A DNA stretch of 64,000 nt from assembly GCA_039707655.1 (NCBI GenBank), contig CM077666.1, positions 246,108,166 through 246,172,165 of the forward strand, given 5' to 3'. Under the pieces are notes generated by a model. That model did no database searches. It was not told the DNA's origin and saw only the letters and a list, made by a program, of their open reading frames with translations. Shown piece by piece: positions 31,249 to 44,700 of this stretch (position 1 is the first letter of the stretch; the number at the start of each line of letters is the position of its first letter). This stretch comes from Elymus sibiricus (Eukaryota; Streptophyta; Magnoliopsida; Poales; Poaceae). The position numbers were made by a program, and so were the translations under genes.

Positions 31249-34200
31249 TGTAACACCCCTATGTAATGAGCTACAGTGATCCAACTTATTACTGCCAGGT
31301 CATCTGAGATTTGCAATGATAATCATGTTGGATTAATATCTCATTTCAAATTCTGCCACTGAATTCAAATTCAAATGCAAGTGAAATTTGGAGTTGCTCA
31401 AAAGTTGCTGGAAAAATGTTCATCATTTAGCATAAATACCAAAACAATTTATTGTTAAGAAAATCAACATCACTCTTATGCAAAGATGGACAGTACCAAT
31501 TTCTTTCAATGCAATTCCAGCAATTTAAAATTGCAAATTCAATTATGAAAAATGCAAGTGAATTCCTCTGCCTCCCAAAATAATTCTGGCATTGTCTAAA
31601 ATTGCAAAGTATTTAACGGGCTAAGTTCCACATTTTTCCTAAGTTTTCTGGTGGCCCCAAATATTCTTTCTGCCTCTGATTAAATAATAAAATGAAAAAC
31701 AGAGAAAACAGAAAAGAAAGAAGCCCACCTAGACTTACTTGGCGCCGGCCCAGCCGGCCCATTCCCTGTTCGTCTACCTGCTCCCCTCTGCGTGTCCGTC
31801 CGCCCGCGTCTGGCGCACGCCGCGCCGTCCCCAGCCAGCCACGACGATGGGGCAGGTAGGGGTGGGGATAAGGACCGCCCCATCGCTTCCCCCTGGACCC
31901 CCTGGCTTCCCCCTCTCCCCTTCCCTCGCTCCCTCTCCCACGCAGCACCTCCCCGCCCGAGAGCTCCGCCGTCGTGCCGCCGTTGCCCGCGCGGCCACTG
32001 GCCTCCTCGCGGCCAGCCAAGGCGCCCCGGAGGACCGCAGCCGACGGCCTCTTCGTCTACGGGGACCCGCACGAGCCGGGACGCCCTCGAGCCGCCGCAT
32101 TTCGTTGAGATTCGTCGATAGCCGCCGCCGCTCACCGCCGGTCGTTTCGCGCCACCCGACCACTCCAGCCTTCCTCGAGCTCGCCTACAGCTTCCCCGTG
32201 AGCTCCTCCCTCGATCCCCGCTTTTTCCTCTCGTTTACGTCGCCGTATTGCCCGCGCCCACCGTAGCCGAAGCTCCGGCCGCCGCCGCGAGCTCGCTTCC
32301 GGCGAGCTCAGGCCTCCCTGTGACTAGCCGCCAACGCTGCTTGATGCGCGCCACTCCCAGCTCCCCGTAGAGCCCGTCCGCACAGAAAACCGTCGCCGGA
32401 AACGTAACTCCGGTGAGCCTCTGCCGCGTGCTGTGTCCGCCGGCGGCTAGACGCCGGTGATGCCGACGTGGCGTCGTTAGCCACTAACCCTCCCCGCTAA
32501 CCACTCGCTGACAACTGGGCCCCAGGCCACTAATTAGATCAGTTAGTTTTAACTAAAAACTGTTAGTTAAGCCGGTGTCTATGACACGTGGGTCCCGCTG
32601 ACCCTTTGACTGGTCAACGTGGACCCAGTCAGCTGCTGAGTTAGCGGTTGACCAGGCCCACCTGTCAGCCCCTCTGGTGCACTGCACGGGGTGCACCCAG
32701 CATTTCTGTTTTACTGTTTAAATTTCGAATAAAACAATTCCAATAATTTCAGAAAATTGCTAAAAACTTTGAAAAATCATAGAAAATTTACCGTAGCTCG
32801 GATCGAAAAACTTTCTACATGAAAGTTGCTCAGAACGATGAGACGAATCCGAATACGCCCTCCGTTTATCTATCACATGCCCACAACTATGCAAACATGG
32901 ATCCGTCCCCTCCGGTTCAGTATACCGAATTCAGCCTAAACGCCGGGAAAATATCCCAGATATTTTCCCGATTCGTCTGCAACATGTAGCAATGCATTAG
33001 GTCACCACTAACACTGCATACCACCATGTCATGCATCTGTTTTGCATTATTTGCCTTTATTTATTGTTTCTTCCCCCACTTCTTTTTCGATAGCCCCCGA
33101 GACCGACGCAGCTCAGGAGACCGATGACCCCACTGACGATCCCTGTTTTGCCGGAGAGCTTCTAGGCAAGCAACCCCCCCTTGACGCATGCCTATATCAC
33201 CTATTCCTTCTCCCTCCTGCTTGCATTAGAATTTGCTACTCCTTTGTTTTATCCTATTCTGATGCATAGCCTGTCCTTGTAACTGTTATCGATACCTGTC
33301 TGTTATCCAAAATGCTTAGTATAGGTTGGATGGTAAACCATCTGTGGCCCCTCTTCCTTGCTATAGTTGCCCCGCTGTAGTACCTGTGACCCGATCGATG
33401 TGATCGTCGGGCTGAGACCAGTTATCACCACACACCCCTAGTTGCTCGACGCTGCAGAGCTAATATCGAGTGCCGAGGGTGATACCTCTCATCTCACTCC
33501 CGATGAGGCCTCTGTAGTACAGCTATTCGGTTGTGGGTTACCGAGGGTGATTCCTCTTCCCCACCTCCGATAAAGCTTTGTCGGTAACCCCGCAAGTGTG
33601 AATACCATCAAGGGTGATTCCTCCGGATTCACCTTGACGGGATCATCGAGTTGGAATCCAACGAGGGTGATTCCTCGGGTTCCTGCTTGATGTTATGGAC
33701 ACACGGTTACTTACACTTTATTACTGCTCTTACTGGATAAAGTCGGGTAGGCCCCGAGGGGTACCCGCGAGTGATGTGTAGACGGGTTGACCATGAGGGT
33801 ACCCGCGAGATGAATACGTGGCACGACCGGGCATTCTTAGCCCTTGCCGTAAGTCCACGAGACGGGGCGACGGGGTCACAGGATCGTGAGTCTTTGCTCG
33901 TTACCACGCGCTCCTAATGCACTAATGGGATTAGGATATGTAATCTGAGTAGGCCTTTGGCCTTTTCGCACTAACCAGTACGCGGGATGGTATGGGGCGG
34001 CGTCGTATGTATCAGCCGAATCTCTTCAGACGTCAGCGATTGAGCGGCGCGCGCCGGGTTGGTCTGGTAAAGCCTGCACTTGTATTAAGGGGGCTAGGAC
34101 TGCTCACCGGTCGCGTTCGCAATGCGCAGGAGTGCAAAGGGCGATGGGCCCAAGACCCCTGAGTGCTTCGGATTTAGACCGACGTGCAGGCCTCTCCGTT

Positions 34201-35132
34201 GAGCCTAGGTAGGGCTACGACGTGTCGATCACCCGAGGCCGGACATCACCAAGAACAAGGGTGTGCGGCCGGAGGGATCGAGCGTGTTGGGTAATGTGGT
34301 GCACCCCTGCAGGGAAGTATATCTATTCGAATAGCCATGTCCACGGTAACAGGACGCTCGAAAAATATCCCGATCTACTACAACTAGAAATGGGTTTAAT
34401 ATATTGGCTCCGGGATCGCTTTCTCGCAGGGAGTCGAGGAAGGATCTCTGGGCGTGGTTACTTGTACTTGATGCTACTACTATATTATTGCTCTAATCTG
34501 TACTCTTCTAATGCTGCAAGACCCTGAAGATGCTAGTCTTCGATAGGCTAGGCTTTTCCCTTCTATTCTGGCATTTCTACAAATCAGTCCACATATACAG
34601 CCTTCCATTGATAATGTTGCATATTTAGAATAGATCTGATGTTAGTCTTGCTGAGTACTTTGGATGAGTACTCACGGTTGCTTTGCTTCCCTTTTTCCCC
34701 ATACCCGATTGATGCGACCAGATGACGGAGCCCAGGAGCCAGCTGCCCCAGCCGACGTCGACTACGGCTACTACTACTACCCCGCTGGCGAGTACTACTA
34801 CGAGGAGCCCTCCGACGACCGGGAGTAGTTAGGAGGCACCCAGGCAGGAGGCCTGCGCCTTTCGATCCAGTGCTTTTATTTTGCCCCGCCTTCTTAAAGG
34901 CCTATTCTGTTTAACTTTGTATCTGTACTCAGATACCTGATGCTTCCACTGATGCTTGTATGACATCGAGCTTATGTATTCGAGCCCTCGAGGCCCCTGT
35001 CTTGTAATATAAAGCTTGAATTATTTTTATTTGTGTTTAGAGTTGTGTTGTGATATCTTCAAGTGAGTCCTTAGGCTTGATCGTGTACACTTGCGTGTAT
35101 GATTAGTACATGATTAAGTCGGGGGCGTCACA
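31249..35132 (+). repeat. 3' LTR of the Tekay-like element
   Basis: 3,884 bp, complete at both ends (TGTAACACCC ... GGGGGCGTCACA). It provides the reference against which the damaged 5' LTR start was read. No gene recognised inside. Confidence 0.88.
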
Positions 35133-35255
35133 TTTACCTCCATAGAGAGGGCCCGAACCTGGGTAAACATCGTCTCCTTTGTTCCTGTTACCATCGATCC
35201 GAGATCCACAGCTCGGGACCCCCTAGCCCGAGGTCAGCTGGTTTTTACACCGACA
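35133..35255 (+). repeat. 5' LTR remnant of the Tat-type element
   Basis: Matches 52658-52780 almost base for base and ends TTTACACCGACA. It is followed by TGGTGCTTTCATTGAG (from 35257), which occupies the PBS position; I do not assign its tRNA. Confidence 0.8.
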
Positions 35256-35301
35256 CTGGTGCTTTCATTGAGAGTTCAACTGTGAGATCAACAAAAGATC
35301 G

Positions 35302-35439
35302 ATGGGATCGTCGATCAACGACTCCAACCCCCAGGGCACTATTTCTATGCCCGAACCCTCATTGCCAGATCGCTCCCTCTCCTTTACGATCAAGGAACGA
35401 TCCCGGACACCTCTGACGCCCCGGCCGAAGTTTCCATAA
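35302..35439 (+). pseudogene. gag N-terminal remnant of the Tat-type element
   Basis: The short frame begins MGSSINDSNPQGTISMPEPS and stops at 35437-35439. It is in the right place for the start of gag but is cut short. From about 35700 the sequence is already the end of RNase H, so most of gag, protease and RT has been deleted. Confidence 0.45.
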
Positions 35440-35699
35440 AGAGCGAGGGGCTGAGGTACTTTCTGGAAAGCGATTCCGACAGCGGCCAGCTGGAAATGAC
35501 CGGCAAGTCAGATCCCCCAATTAGTTCGGCCTCTCTGGCGGTTGCATGTCCCTCGCAGGACAAAAGCGTCAAAGCTTCGAGCCCTCGGCCTATGGAGGTC
35601 GAGGTTCCCTTCCCGAAGACGTCCCACATCGAATATAGTCCCGATAGATCGGGCCCACCCGATGTTTGGGATCTAGCCTACATACGATAACTGCCCGAT

Positions 35700-37325
35700 G
35701 AGTCGATCAGGCACTTCTGGGCCAGGTTTTCGTCTGTCAAAGACGACATACCGGATTACAAGGACCCAAAAATGACAGCCTACCAGAATGCAGTTCTAAA
35801 GATTTCGGCCAGGTTCGAGGGGCTTGAATTTCTTCATATCCCCCGTGACAGCAACCAGGCCGCCAATATCCTAGCCTGAATGGGCGCTAAACGGGATAAG
35901 ATACCGGAAAACACCTTCCTCGAACGGCTCTTCAAGCCATCCGTAACCTGGCAGGACGGCGCAGAGACGTCGGTGTCAAATGACGCGAGGCAATTTGCCC
36001 CACCCAAGGACAAAACGAAGGAAGAAGTAATCGGAGGATCCGAGGTTCAGGAAACGGCCTCGGCCCACGAGGTCATGGCAGTCATTGCACCCTGGACCGA
36101 GTCCATCCTCGCTTACCTACTCCGGAAAGAACTCCCTGAGGACCAAACCGATGCACGTCGGATCGTAAGGCAGTCTAAAGCCTATAAAGCCCATGAGGAT
36201 GAGCTCTATAAGCAAAGTACCACGGGCGTCCTCCAACGGTGCATATCCGAAGAGGAAGGAAGATCGCTACTTAGCGAGATACACTCTGGCATGAGCGGAC
36301 ACCACGCCGCTGCTCGGACCTTGGTAAGCAAGGCGTCCGAGCTGGTTTCTACTAGCCAACAGTAGGGGCTGATGCCAAACTTCTGGTACAACGCTGCCCC
36401 GGCTGTCAAGTGTTCGCCCAGCAAAGCCACATGCCCCATACAACCCTCAGGACTATTCCGATGACTTGGCCTTTTGCGGTCTGGGGCTAGATATGGTTGG
36501 CCCACTTAAGGGAGGGTCACGCAAAAACAAATATCTACTCGTCATGGTAGACAAGTTTACAAAGTGAATCGAAGCAAAACCAGTCACCTCGGCAGGGGCA
36601 GTCCCAGTAATCGAATTCGTTTCTGGAGTGGTGCACCGTTACAGTATCCCCCACAACATCATAACGGACAACGGGACAAATTTCACTGCCAAGAAGGTGA
36701 AGGAATGGTGCGCAAAGATGGGCATAAAGCTCGACTACGCGTCAGTCTACCACCCGTAGTCAAACGGACAGGTAAAACGCGCCAACGGATTAATTCTCAG
36801 CAGCATCAAGCCAAGGCTAGTACGCTCCCTTAAAGAGGCAGACTGCAAATGGGTGGAGGAACTCGATTCCGTCCTATGGGGTCTGCGCACCACACCAAAC
36901 CGATCCACGGGGTACACCCCGTTTTCATGGTATACGGTGCCGAGGCGGTACTCCCCTGCGACATAATACATGATGCACCTCGGGTACGCATGTATGAGGA
37001 ACGGGAGGCCGAGTTAGATCGACAGGACGCATTGGATGCCTTGGAAGAAGAACGTAACGTAGCCAGGGCGCGCTCTGCAATATATCAGCAGCAAGCAAGA
37101 CGCTATCACAATAGAGAGGTTTGCAGAAAGGATTTCAACGTCGGGGATCTGGTCATAAGGTGCCACCCGGAAAAGCAGAAACATAAACTTTTGCCTAAAT
37201 GGGTTGGCCCATTCATCATCGACCAGGTCCTAAGTGGAGGCGCATATCGGATCCGAGATCCAATGGACGGACGTCTAGAGCCCAACCCCTGGAATGCCGC
37301 GCTACTTCGGCGTTTCTATGGATAA
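35700..37325 (+). pseudogene. Tat-type RNase H end and integrase, inactivated
   Basis: ARFEGLEFLHIPRDSNQAAN marks the RNase H C-terminus (about 35810). Integrase follows: zinc-finger region with EIHSGMSGHHAAARTLVSKA (about 36280), core with DMVGPLKGG, IITDNGTNF (about 36660) and SNGQVKRANG (about 36760), then a C-terminal part (PKWVGPFIIDQVLSGGAYRI) ending RRFYG at 37325. Several in-frame stops and frameshifts are present (for example TAG after YHP near 36757). The third catalytic residue, normally Glu in GQVERANG, reads Lys (GAA to AAA), so the catalytic triad is broken. Confidence 0.8.
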
Positions 37326-38082
37326 ACGCCCGAGCATCTTCTTCCCATGCACATACCCTTTTTTTCCAGCATTCAAGCATTATTTTACCCTTTGCTCACC
37401 TCGGTGCCATTTTTTACATATCGTTCCCTATGGAACATGCTAAAATGTCGCACGCTCTTTACAACATGCGTCGTTTCCACTCCCTTTATCCTATTGCCAA
37501 TAAAGCCAACGTATGCACCAAATTTGACTTAAGATTTGGCCAAGCTGGGTTGCCCGGCTCCTGTGTTTGCCCTTTACGTTCCCGATCGTTCGGCTAAAGG
37601 GCAAAGGGAGCACCGCTGTGATTGTTACTCCCGGGTCACCCGGAGCAGTACCTCAGACGGACAAAGCCGAAAGCTAGCGGTCTTAAACGTGCAAATTGGT
37701 CGGCCACGGCTTCAGAAAATAGTGGAATGGGTCTTTACACCCCGACCAGGGGCTTTATCCCCGAAGTCGTTCGTACTCGGGCATAAGTGCTCGACACAAT
37801 CACCCAAGGAAAGGAACTGTTGGAAGAACTATTTTTCTTGGAAGATGTTTCTTACGTTAAAATATAACATAATTTTTTGCCTCACCCTTGTCCTTCGAAC
37901 CATATAGCCGGATTGCCTGGTCGCCCGAAATAACTGGTCCGACTAGTTCGGCCAGTAGTAAGGGACATTCCTCGGCCAATGGACGAGGAGGTCGAAGCCG
38001 ATGGCTGGTTGACAGGGTTTGGATGCGTAGACCGATTCATGACGTAAAAGTACTTTGATACATAGAATCATACAAAACTTAA
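37326..38082. other. Interior of the Tat-type element between integrase and the antisense gene
   Basis: No conserved frame. It separates two convergent coding units: integrase ends at 37325 on plus and the antisense gene ends at 38083 on minus. Confidence 0.5.
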
Positions 38083-39379
38083 CTACGCTCGGTCTAGCCC
38101 ATCTATCAAGGTATCTAGGGTACAATCCTTTTGAGAGTAGCGAGCCGCCTGCATGACGTCTTCATACACCAGGTTGGTGGGAATTTCTTCCCCTTCAGGT
38201 CCTACGGGCCCTACCTCGGCCAGGTGTGCTGTATCCACTTTGGTGTACCGTCTCTTCACCATGGCCCAGGCCTCCCTGGCTCCCTCGCGGCACGCAGATA
38301 CCTTCCAAGCTTGAATCCGGTGCCGAGCTCTTTTTAGACGCTCAGCCAGTACAGCCATGTCTTCGGGCACATGTTCCTCCTCGGGCCATAAGGCATTGAA
38401 CACCACCTTCATAGACGTCCGTGCATTTTCATGCACCTCGGCTAGACGAGTGGCGGCGTCTTCGGGCAGCACGCCAGGGGCTTCCAAGGGCTGGCCTGTT
38501 AATGAAGCTGTCAGGAATTAAACATTAGTCTGCTGACTAACTCTAGCAATCCTGTGACCAAGAAACCATATTCAAATGGAAACGCAAAAATTACCAAATA
38601 TCGCCTCGCTCGTCTGCTGGTTCTTCGCCTCGGCGGCGGCCAGACGAGCTTTCAGGGCCTCAATCTCCTGGGCCTGCCAAGCATTCTCCGCCCTCAGCAC
38701 GCTCGAGTTCTCCCTCCTTTGGGATAAAACATGCTGGCTGGCCTGCCGCTGTGACTCTTTGTAGAGCAGCTCCTCGCAGGCTCGTTTCAGATCCCTTTCT
38801 AGATGACCAAGGGCTTCCGCTGCTATAATACATCAAGGTGTTATACGGCCCAAGGATCCCCACCAGGATAGTAACATATACAATGGGATCACTTACCGTG
38901 CGCCTCTCTGGTGAAAGTTTTCACCTGCTCTACCTCGGCTAGAGCAGCGCTCAACTTCCCTTCAGTCCGGGAAAGCACTTCGGCGAGATGCTCATTCTTC
39001 TCCCGAGCACCCTGTAAAAGGACAAAGTATTTTACATTAACAAGCTTCGCCACGGTTGCTAGCACCCATGTCAAGCCTTAGGGGCTACTGCCAGGGCCAG
39101 CAGTTCAGTTTGCCTTTAAGCAAACAAGGTATGGCGGGCACAATAAATTTACAAAAGAAATTAGGACGGGGTCGTACCTGCAAACCCTGAGACAAAACGC
39201 CCACTGCCTTCTCAAAGACATCGCGGGTTGCTCCGAGGTAAGCGTCCACCGAACTCAGGGCATTAAACTCCTGACTCGTAAAGGCGAAATTCCGTAGGGA
39301 TGCCTTTCGTCTTCGGTGGTTCATGGCGCTCTCGACCTCGGACGGGGTGGCCGAGCAGGTCCCCGAATCTTCTGGCTGG

Positions 39380-39384
39380 GATAC
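39380..39384. repeat. Target site duplication GATAC, left copy
   Basis: GATAC directly before TGATACGTCC. The matching copy is at 50318-50322 after GGTCATCA. Confidence 0.88.
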
Positions 39385-41647
39385 TGATACGTCCATTTTG
39401 CATCATGTTTTGCTACTGTTATATATAGTGTTTTTAATCATTATAACACTTTTTGGAGCAATTCTAATGCCTTTTCTCTCTTAATATGCAAGATTCACAC
39501 AAGGAGGGAGAATGCCGGCAGCTGGAATTCTGGACCTGAAAAAGCTATGTCAGAGATACCTATTCTGCACATCTCCAAATGAGCTGAAATGTCACAGAGA
39601 ATTATTTTGGAATAAATAAAAAATACTGGAAGCAAAAAGTACCAGAGGGAGCCACCCAGGTGCCCACGAGGCACCAGGGCGCGCCACCCCCCAGGCGTGC
39701 CCTGGTACCTCGTGGGGCCCCTGGCCAGCCTCTGGCCCCCATTTTCTGGTATATAAGCCCATTTGCCCTAGAAAAAAATAAGGAGAAGACTTTTGGGACG
39801 GTGTGCCACCGTCTCGAGGCGGAACTTGGGCAGGAGCACTTTTGCTCTTCGGCGGAGAGATTCTGCCGGGGATACTTCCCTCCGGGAGGGGGAAATCGTC
39901 GCCATTGACATCACTAGCAACCCTCTCATCATGGGAGGGCCAATCTTCATCAACATCTTCACCAGCACCATCTCATCTCAAACCCTAGTTCATCTCTTGT
40001 ATTCAATCTTTGTCTCAAAACCTCAGATTGGTACCTGTGGGTTGCTAGTAGTGTTGATTACATCTTGTAGTTGATGCTATTTGGTTTATTTGGTGGAAGA
40101 TTATATGTTCAGATCCAATATGCTATTTAATACCCCTCTGATCTTGGGCATGATGATGATTTGTGAGTAGCTACTTTTGTTCTTGAGGACATTGGAGAAG
40201 TCTTGTCATAAGTAATCATGTGAATTTGGTATTCGTTCGATATTTTGATGATATGTATGTTGTTGATTCTCTTAGTGGTGTCATGTGAACGTCGACTACA
40301 TGACACTTCACCATCTTTGGGCCTAAGGGAATGCATTCACTAGTAGAAAACAGGGCTTTGGTTGAAGCTCGATCTACACATTAGTCCCGGTCGCATTACG
40401 AACCGGGACTAATGTGAGTATTAGTCCCGATTCGAGCGGCTAGGGCGCCGGCCGAGGCTCGACAGGCATCAGTCCTGGTTCAAATGGGAGCTTTAGTCCC
40501 GGTTGGAGACACCAACCGGGACTAAAGGGGTGCGATGCCCTTTAGTCTCGGTTGGTGTCTCCAACCGGGACTAAAGCTCCTCTGCACAGCGCCGACTGCG
40601 CGCCCTAGTTTAGTCCCACCTCGCCTACGGAAGGGCGCCCGCACCTGCTTGTATACTGCCCTCCCCCGTACCTGCCGAACTCTTCTTTACACTTGCCTTT
40701 GCCTGACTTGTGCACTCTGTTGCCACCCCTGTTGGGCCTCTGGGCCGTGTGCGGCCGAAAGGTCTGCCCCTATCGGGATGGGCCGATTAGGCCGCACTCG
40801 GTACATGGGCCGGGGTGTATTTTTTTAATTTCCTTCAACAGGCCTTTAAAAAAAACAGCGTGGCGGCCTTTTAGTCCCGGTTGGTGTTACCAACCGGGAC
40901 TAATGGTCCTCCTGCCTGAGCGCTCTGCAGTGGCCACGTGGAGCCCCTTTAGTCCCGGTTCGTAACACGACCGGGACTAAAAGTGGGGGCCTTTAGTCCC
41001 GATTCCTTAGTCCCGGTTGCAGAACCGGGACTAAAGGCCCTTACGAACCGGGACTAATGCCCTGTTTTCTACTAGTGATTATGGAGTAGTAATTAGATGA
41101 TGGGTTGCTAGAGTGACAGAAGCTTAAACCCTAGTTTATGCGCTATTCCGTAAGGGGCTGATTTGGATCCATATGTTTAATGCTATGGTTAGAGTTATCT
41201 TAATTCTTCTTTCGTAGTTGCGGATGATTGAGAGAGGGGGTAATCATAAGTGGGAGGTTTGTTCAAGTAAGAACAGCACCCAAGCACCGGTCCACCCACA
41301 TATCAAATTATCAAAGTAGCGAACGCGAATCAAACCAACATGATGAAAGTGACTAGATGAAATTCCCATGTGTCCTCGAGAACGTGTTACTTATTATAAG
41401 AGATCGTTCCGGCTTGTCCTTTGTTATAAAAAGGATTGGGCCACCTTGCTGCACCCTTTGTTACTATTGCTACTTGTCACTAGTTACAAATTATCTTGCT
41501 ATCAAACTACTCGTTACCGATAATTTCAGTGCTTGCAGAAAATACCTTGCTGAAAACCGCTTGTCATTTCCTTCTGCTCCTCATTGGGTTCGACACTCTT
41601 ACTTATCGAAAGGACTATGATTGATCCCCTATACTTGTGGGTCATCA
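39385..41647 (+). repeat. 5' LTR of the Athila-type element (with MITE)
   Basis: Equals the 3' LTR plus 743 bp (740-bp MITE and 3-bp TSD). The U3 promoter holds a palindrome-rich GC block (39650-39735: GGCACCAGGGCGCGCCA... AGGCGTGCCCTGGTACC) and TATATAAG at 39750-39757. Confidence 0.92.
40338..41077. mobile_element. CACTA-type MITE, 740 bp
   Basis: Terminal inverted repeats CACTAGTAGAAAACAGGGC and its complement, flanked by TSD ATT (40335-40337 and 41078-41080). The empty site is visible in the other LTR at about 49750 (GCATT then GTGGAGTAG). The interior has many inverted copies of TTTAGTCCCGGTTGG. No coding capacity. Confidence 0.92.
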
Positions 41648-41658
41648 AGACTCTTTTC

Positions 41659-41676
41659 TGGCACCGTTGCCGGGGA
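41659..41676 (+). promoter_or_regulatory. Primer binding site of the Athila-type element
   Basis: TGGCACCGTTGCCGGGGA, 11 bases after the LTR end. It is characteristic of Athila-lineage elements in grasses. I think the primer is a tRNA-Asp but cannot confirm it here. Confidence 0.8.
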
Positions 41677-41753
41677 GTGAAGCGCCTTTCGTGGGTGGAA
41701 TTTGGTAAGGAAACATTTATATTACGTGCTAAAATTTACTGTTACTTGTCACT

Positions 41754-44700
41754 ATGGAATGTAATCCTTTGAGGGGTTTGTTCGGGGTATCTTCACCTCG
41801 ACCGAAAACACCAAGAGTTGCTCCTCAACCTACTGCACCTACTGAAAATATTGAATATGAGATTCCTTCGGGTGTGATAGAGAAACTGCTAGCTAATCCT
41901 TATGCAGGAGATGGAACAATGCATCCTGATATGCACTTGATCTATGTGGATGAAATTTGTGGACTGTTTAAGCTTGCAGGTTTATCCGGAGATGGAGTTA
42001 AGAAGAAAGTATTCTCTTTATCTTTGGAGGGAAAGGCATTGACATGGTATTGGCTATGTGATGATACCGATACATGGGACTGGAACCGATTGAAACTGGA
42101 ATTCCATCAGAAATTTTATCCTATGCATTTGGTTCATCGTGATCGGAATTATGTATATAATTTTTTGCCTCATGAAGGAGAAAGCATCGCTCAAGCTTGG
42201 GGGAGGCTTAAGTACATGATGTACACATGCCCCAATCATGAGCTCGCAAAGGAAATTATCTTACAGAATTTTTATGCTCGGCTTTCTCATGATAATCGAA
42301 CCATGCTCGATTCTTCTTCAACTGGCTCTTTTATGAAGAAAACTATTGAATTCAGGTGGGATCTTCTAAAAAGAATTAAACGCAACTCTGAAGATTGGGA
42401 ACTCGACAAAGGTAATGAGTCAGGTATAATACTTGAGTTCGATTGTGTTAAATCTTTTATGGCTACCGATGCTTTTCATAAGTTTAGCACTAAATATGGA
42501 CTTGACTCTGAGATAGTAGCTTCCTTTTGTGAATCATTTGCTACTCATGTTGATCTCCCTAAGGAGAAGTGGTTTAAATATCATCCCCCTGTTAAAGAAA
42601 AGATTGAGGAACCCGTTAGTGTTAAAGAAGAAACAATTGTTTACCATGTTGATCCAGTTGTGCCTACCGCTTATATTGAGAAACCACCTTTTCCTTTTAG
42701 GATTAAGGAACATGCTAAAGTTTCAACTGTGGTTAACAAAAGTAATATTAGAGCACCTAGACCCTCTGAACAAATTAAAGTTGAACTTAATGTTGCTATG
42801 GTTAAAGATCTCTTGGTTGATAATATAGATGGGCATGTTATTTACTTCTGCGATGAAGCAGCTAGAATTGCTAAACCTGATTCTAAAGATAAAAACAGAC
42901 CCGTTGTGGGCATGCCTGTTGTCTCGGTTAAAATAGGAGATCATTGTTATCATGGCTTATGTGATTTGGGTGCTAGTGTGAGTGCTATTCCGTTTACCTT
43001 ATATCAAGAAATTATGAATGATATTGCACCTGCTGAAATAGAAGACATTGATGTTACTATTAAAGTTGCAAACAGAGATACCATTACACCGCTTGGGATC
43101 ATTAGAGATGTTGAAATCTTGTGTGGAAAAATAAAATACCCTACTAATTTTCTAGTCCTCGGTTCTCCACAAGATGATTTTTGTCCCATTATATTTGGTA
43201 GACCTTTCTTGAACATTGTTAATGCCAAGATTGATTGCGCTAAAGAAATTGTTAGTGTTGATTTTGGTGGTATGTCTCATGAGTTTAATTTCTCCAAATT
43301 TCGTAGACAACCTCATGATAAAGAATTGCCTAGTAAAGATGAAATTATTGGTCTTGCTTCTATTGCCGTACCTCCTACTGATCCGTTAGAACAATATTTG
43401 CTAGACCATGAGAATGATATGCATATGAATGAAAGAAACGAAATAGATAGAATGTTCTTTGATCAGCCACCTATCCTTAAACACAATTTGCCTGTTGAAA
43501 CTCTTGGAGGTCCTCCTCCACCTAAGGGTGATCCTGTATTTGAATCGAAGCAATTGCCTGATACATTGAAATATGCTTATCTTGATGAAAAGAAGATATA
43601 TCCTGTTATTATTAGTGCTAACCTTTCAGAGCATGAAGAAAAGAGATTACTGAAAACTCTGAGGAAGCACCGAGCTGCTATTGGATATACTCTTGATGAT
43701 CTTAAGGGCATCAGTCCCACTCTATGTCAGCACAAAATTAATATGGAGCCTGATGCTAAACCAGTTGTCGACCACCAACGACGATTAAATCCTAAGATGA
43801 AAGAGGTGGTAAGAACTGAAATATTAAAACTTCTGGAAGCAGGTATAATCTATCCCATAGCTGATAGTAGATGGGTAAGTCCTGTTCATTGTGTCCCTAA
43901 GAAAGGGGGTATTACCGTTGTTCCTAATGATAAAAATGAACTCATTCCACAAAGAATTGTAACTGGTTATAGGATGGTAATTGATTTTAGAAAATTAAAC
44001 AAAGTTACTAGAAAAGATCATTACCCCTTACCTTTCATTGATCAAATGTTAGAAAGATTGTCTAAGCATACACACTTTTGTTTCCTAGATGGTTATTCTG
44101 GTTTTTCTCAAATACCCGTATCACAATCTGATCAAGAGAAAACCACCTTTACTTGTCCTTTTGGAACTTATGCTTATAGACGTATGCCTTTTGGTTTATG
44201 CAATGCACCTGCTACCTTTCAAAGATGTATGACTACTATATTCTCTGACTTTTGTGAAAAGATTGTTGAGGTATTCATGGATGATTTCTCCGTTTACGGA
44301 ACTTCTTTTGATGATTCCTTAAGCAACCTTGATCGAGTTTTACAGAGATGTGAAGAAACTAATCTTGTCTTGAATTGGGAGAAGTGCCACTTTATGGCGA
44401 ATGAAGGTATTGTCTTGGGGCATAAAATTTCCGAGAGAGGTATTGAAGTGGATAAAGCTAAGGTTGATGCTATTGAGAAAATGCCATGTCCTAAAGATAT
44501 TAAAGGTATAAGAAGTTTCCTTGGTCATGCTGGTTTCTATAGGAGGTTTATTAAAGACTTCTCTAAAATTTCTAGGCCTCTTACCAATCTTTTGCAGAAA
44601 GATGTTCCATTTGTTTTTGATGATGATTGTCTAGAAGCCTTTGAAACACTTAAGAAAGCCTTAACCACTGCACCTATTGTTCAACCACCTGATTGGAACT

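Larger units (their letters stand above)
24728..35132 (+). mobile_element. Chromovirus-type (Tekay-like) gypsy element, internally deleted
   Basis: Two long LTRs (5' 24728-28523, truncated at its left end; 3' 31249-35132) flank only 2.7 kb of interior. The LTR begins TGTAACACCC and ends GGGGGCGTCACA. An iMet PBS follows the 5' LTR and a purine tract precedes the 3' LTR. The interior keeps the end of RT, RNase H and integrase with a chromodomain-like C-terminus; gag, protease and the catalytic RT are gone. It lies inside the 5' LTR of the Tat-type element that resumes at 35133. Confidence 0.85.

Noticed and set aside
40430..41070. Hairpins of TTAGTCCCGGTTGG in the MITE considered as miRNA precursors
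   Set aside because: Inverted repeats are expected of this MITE class; nothing in sequence alone supports precise processing.
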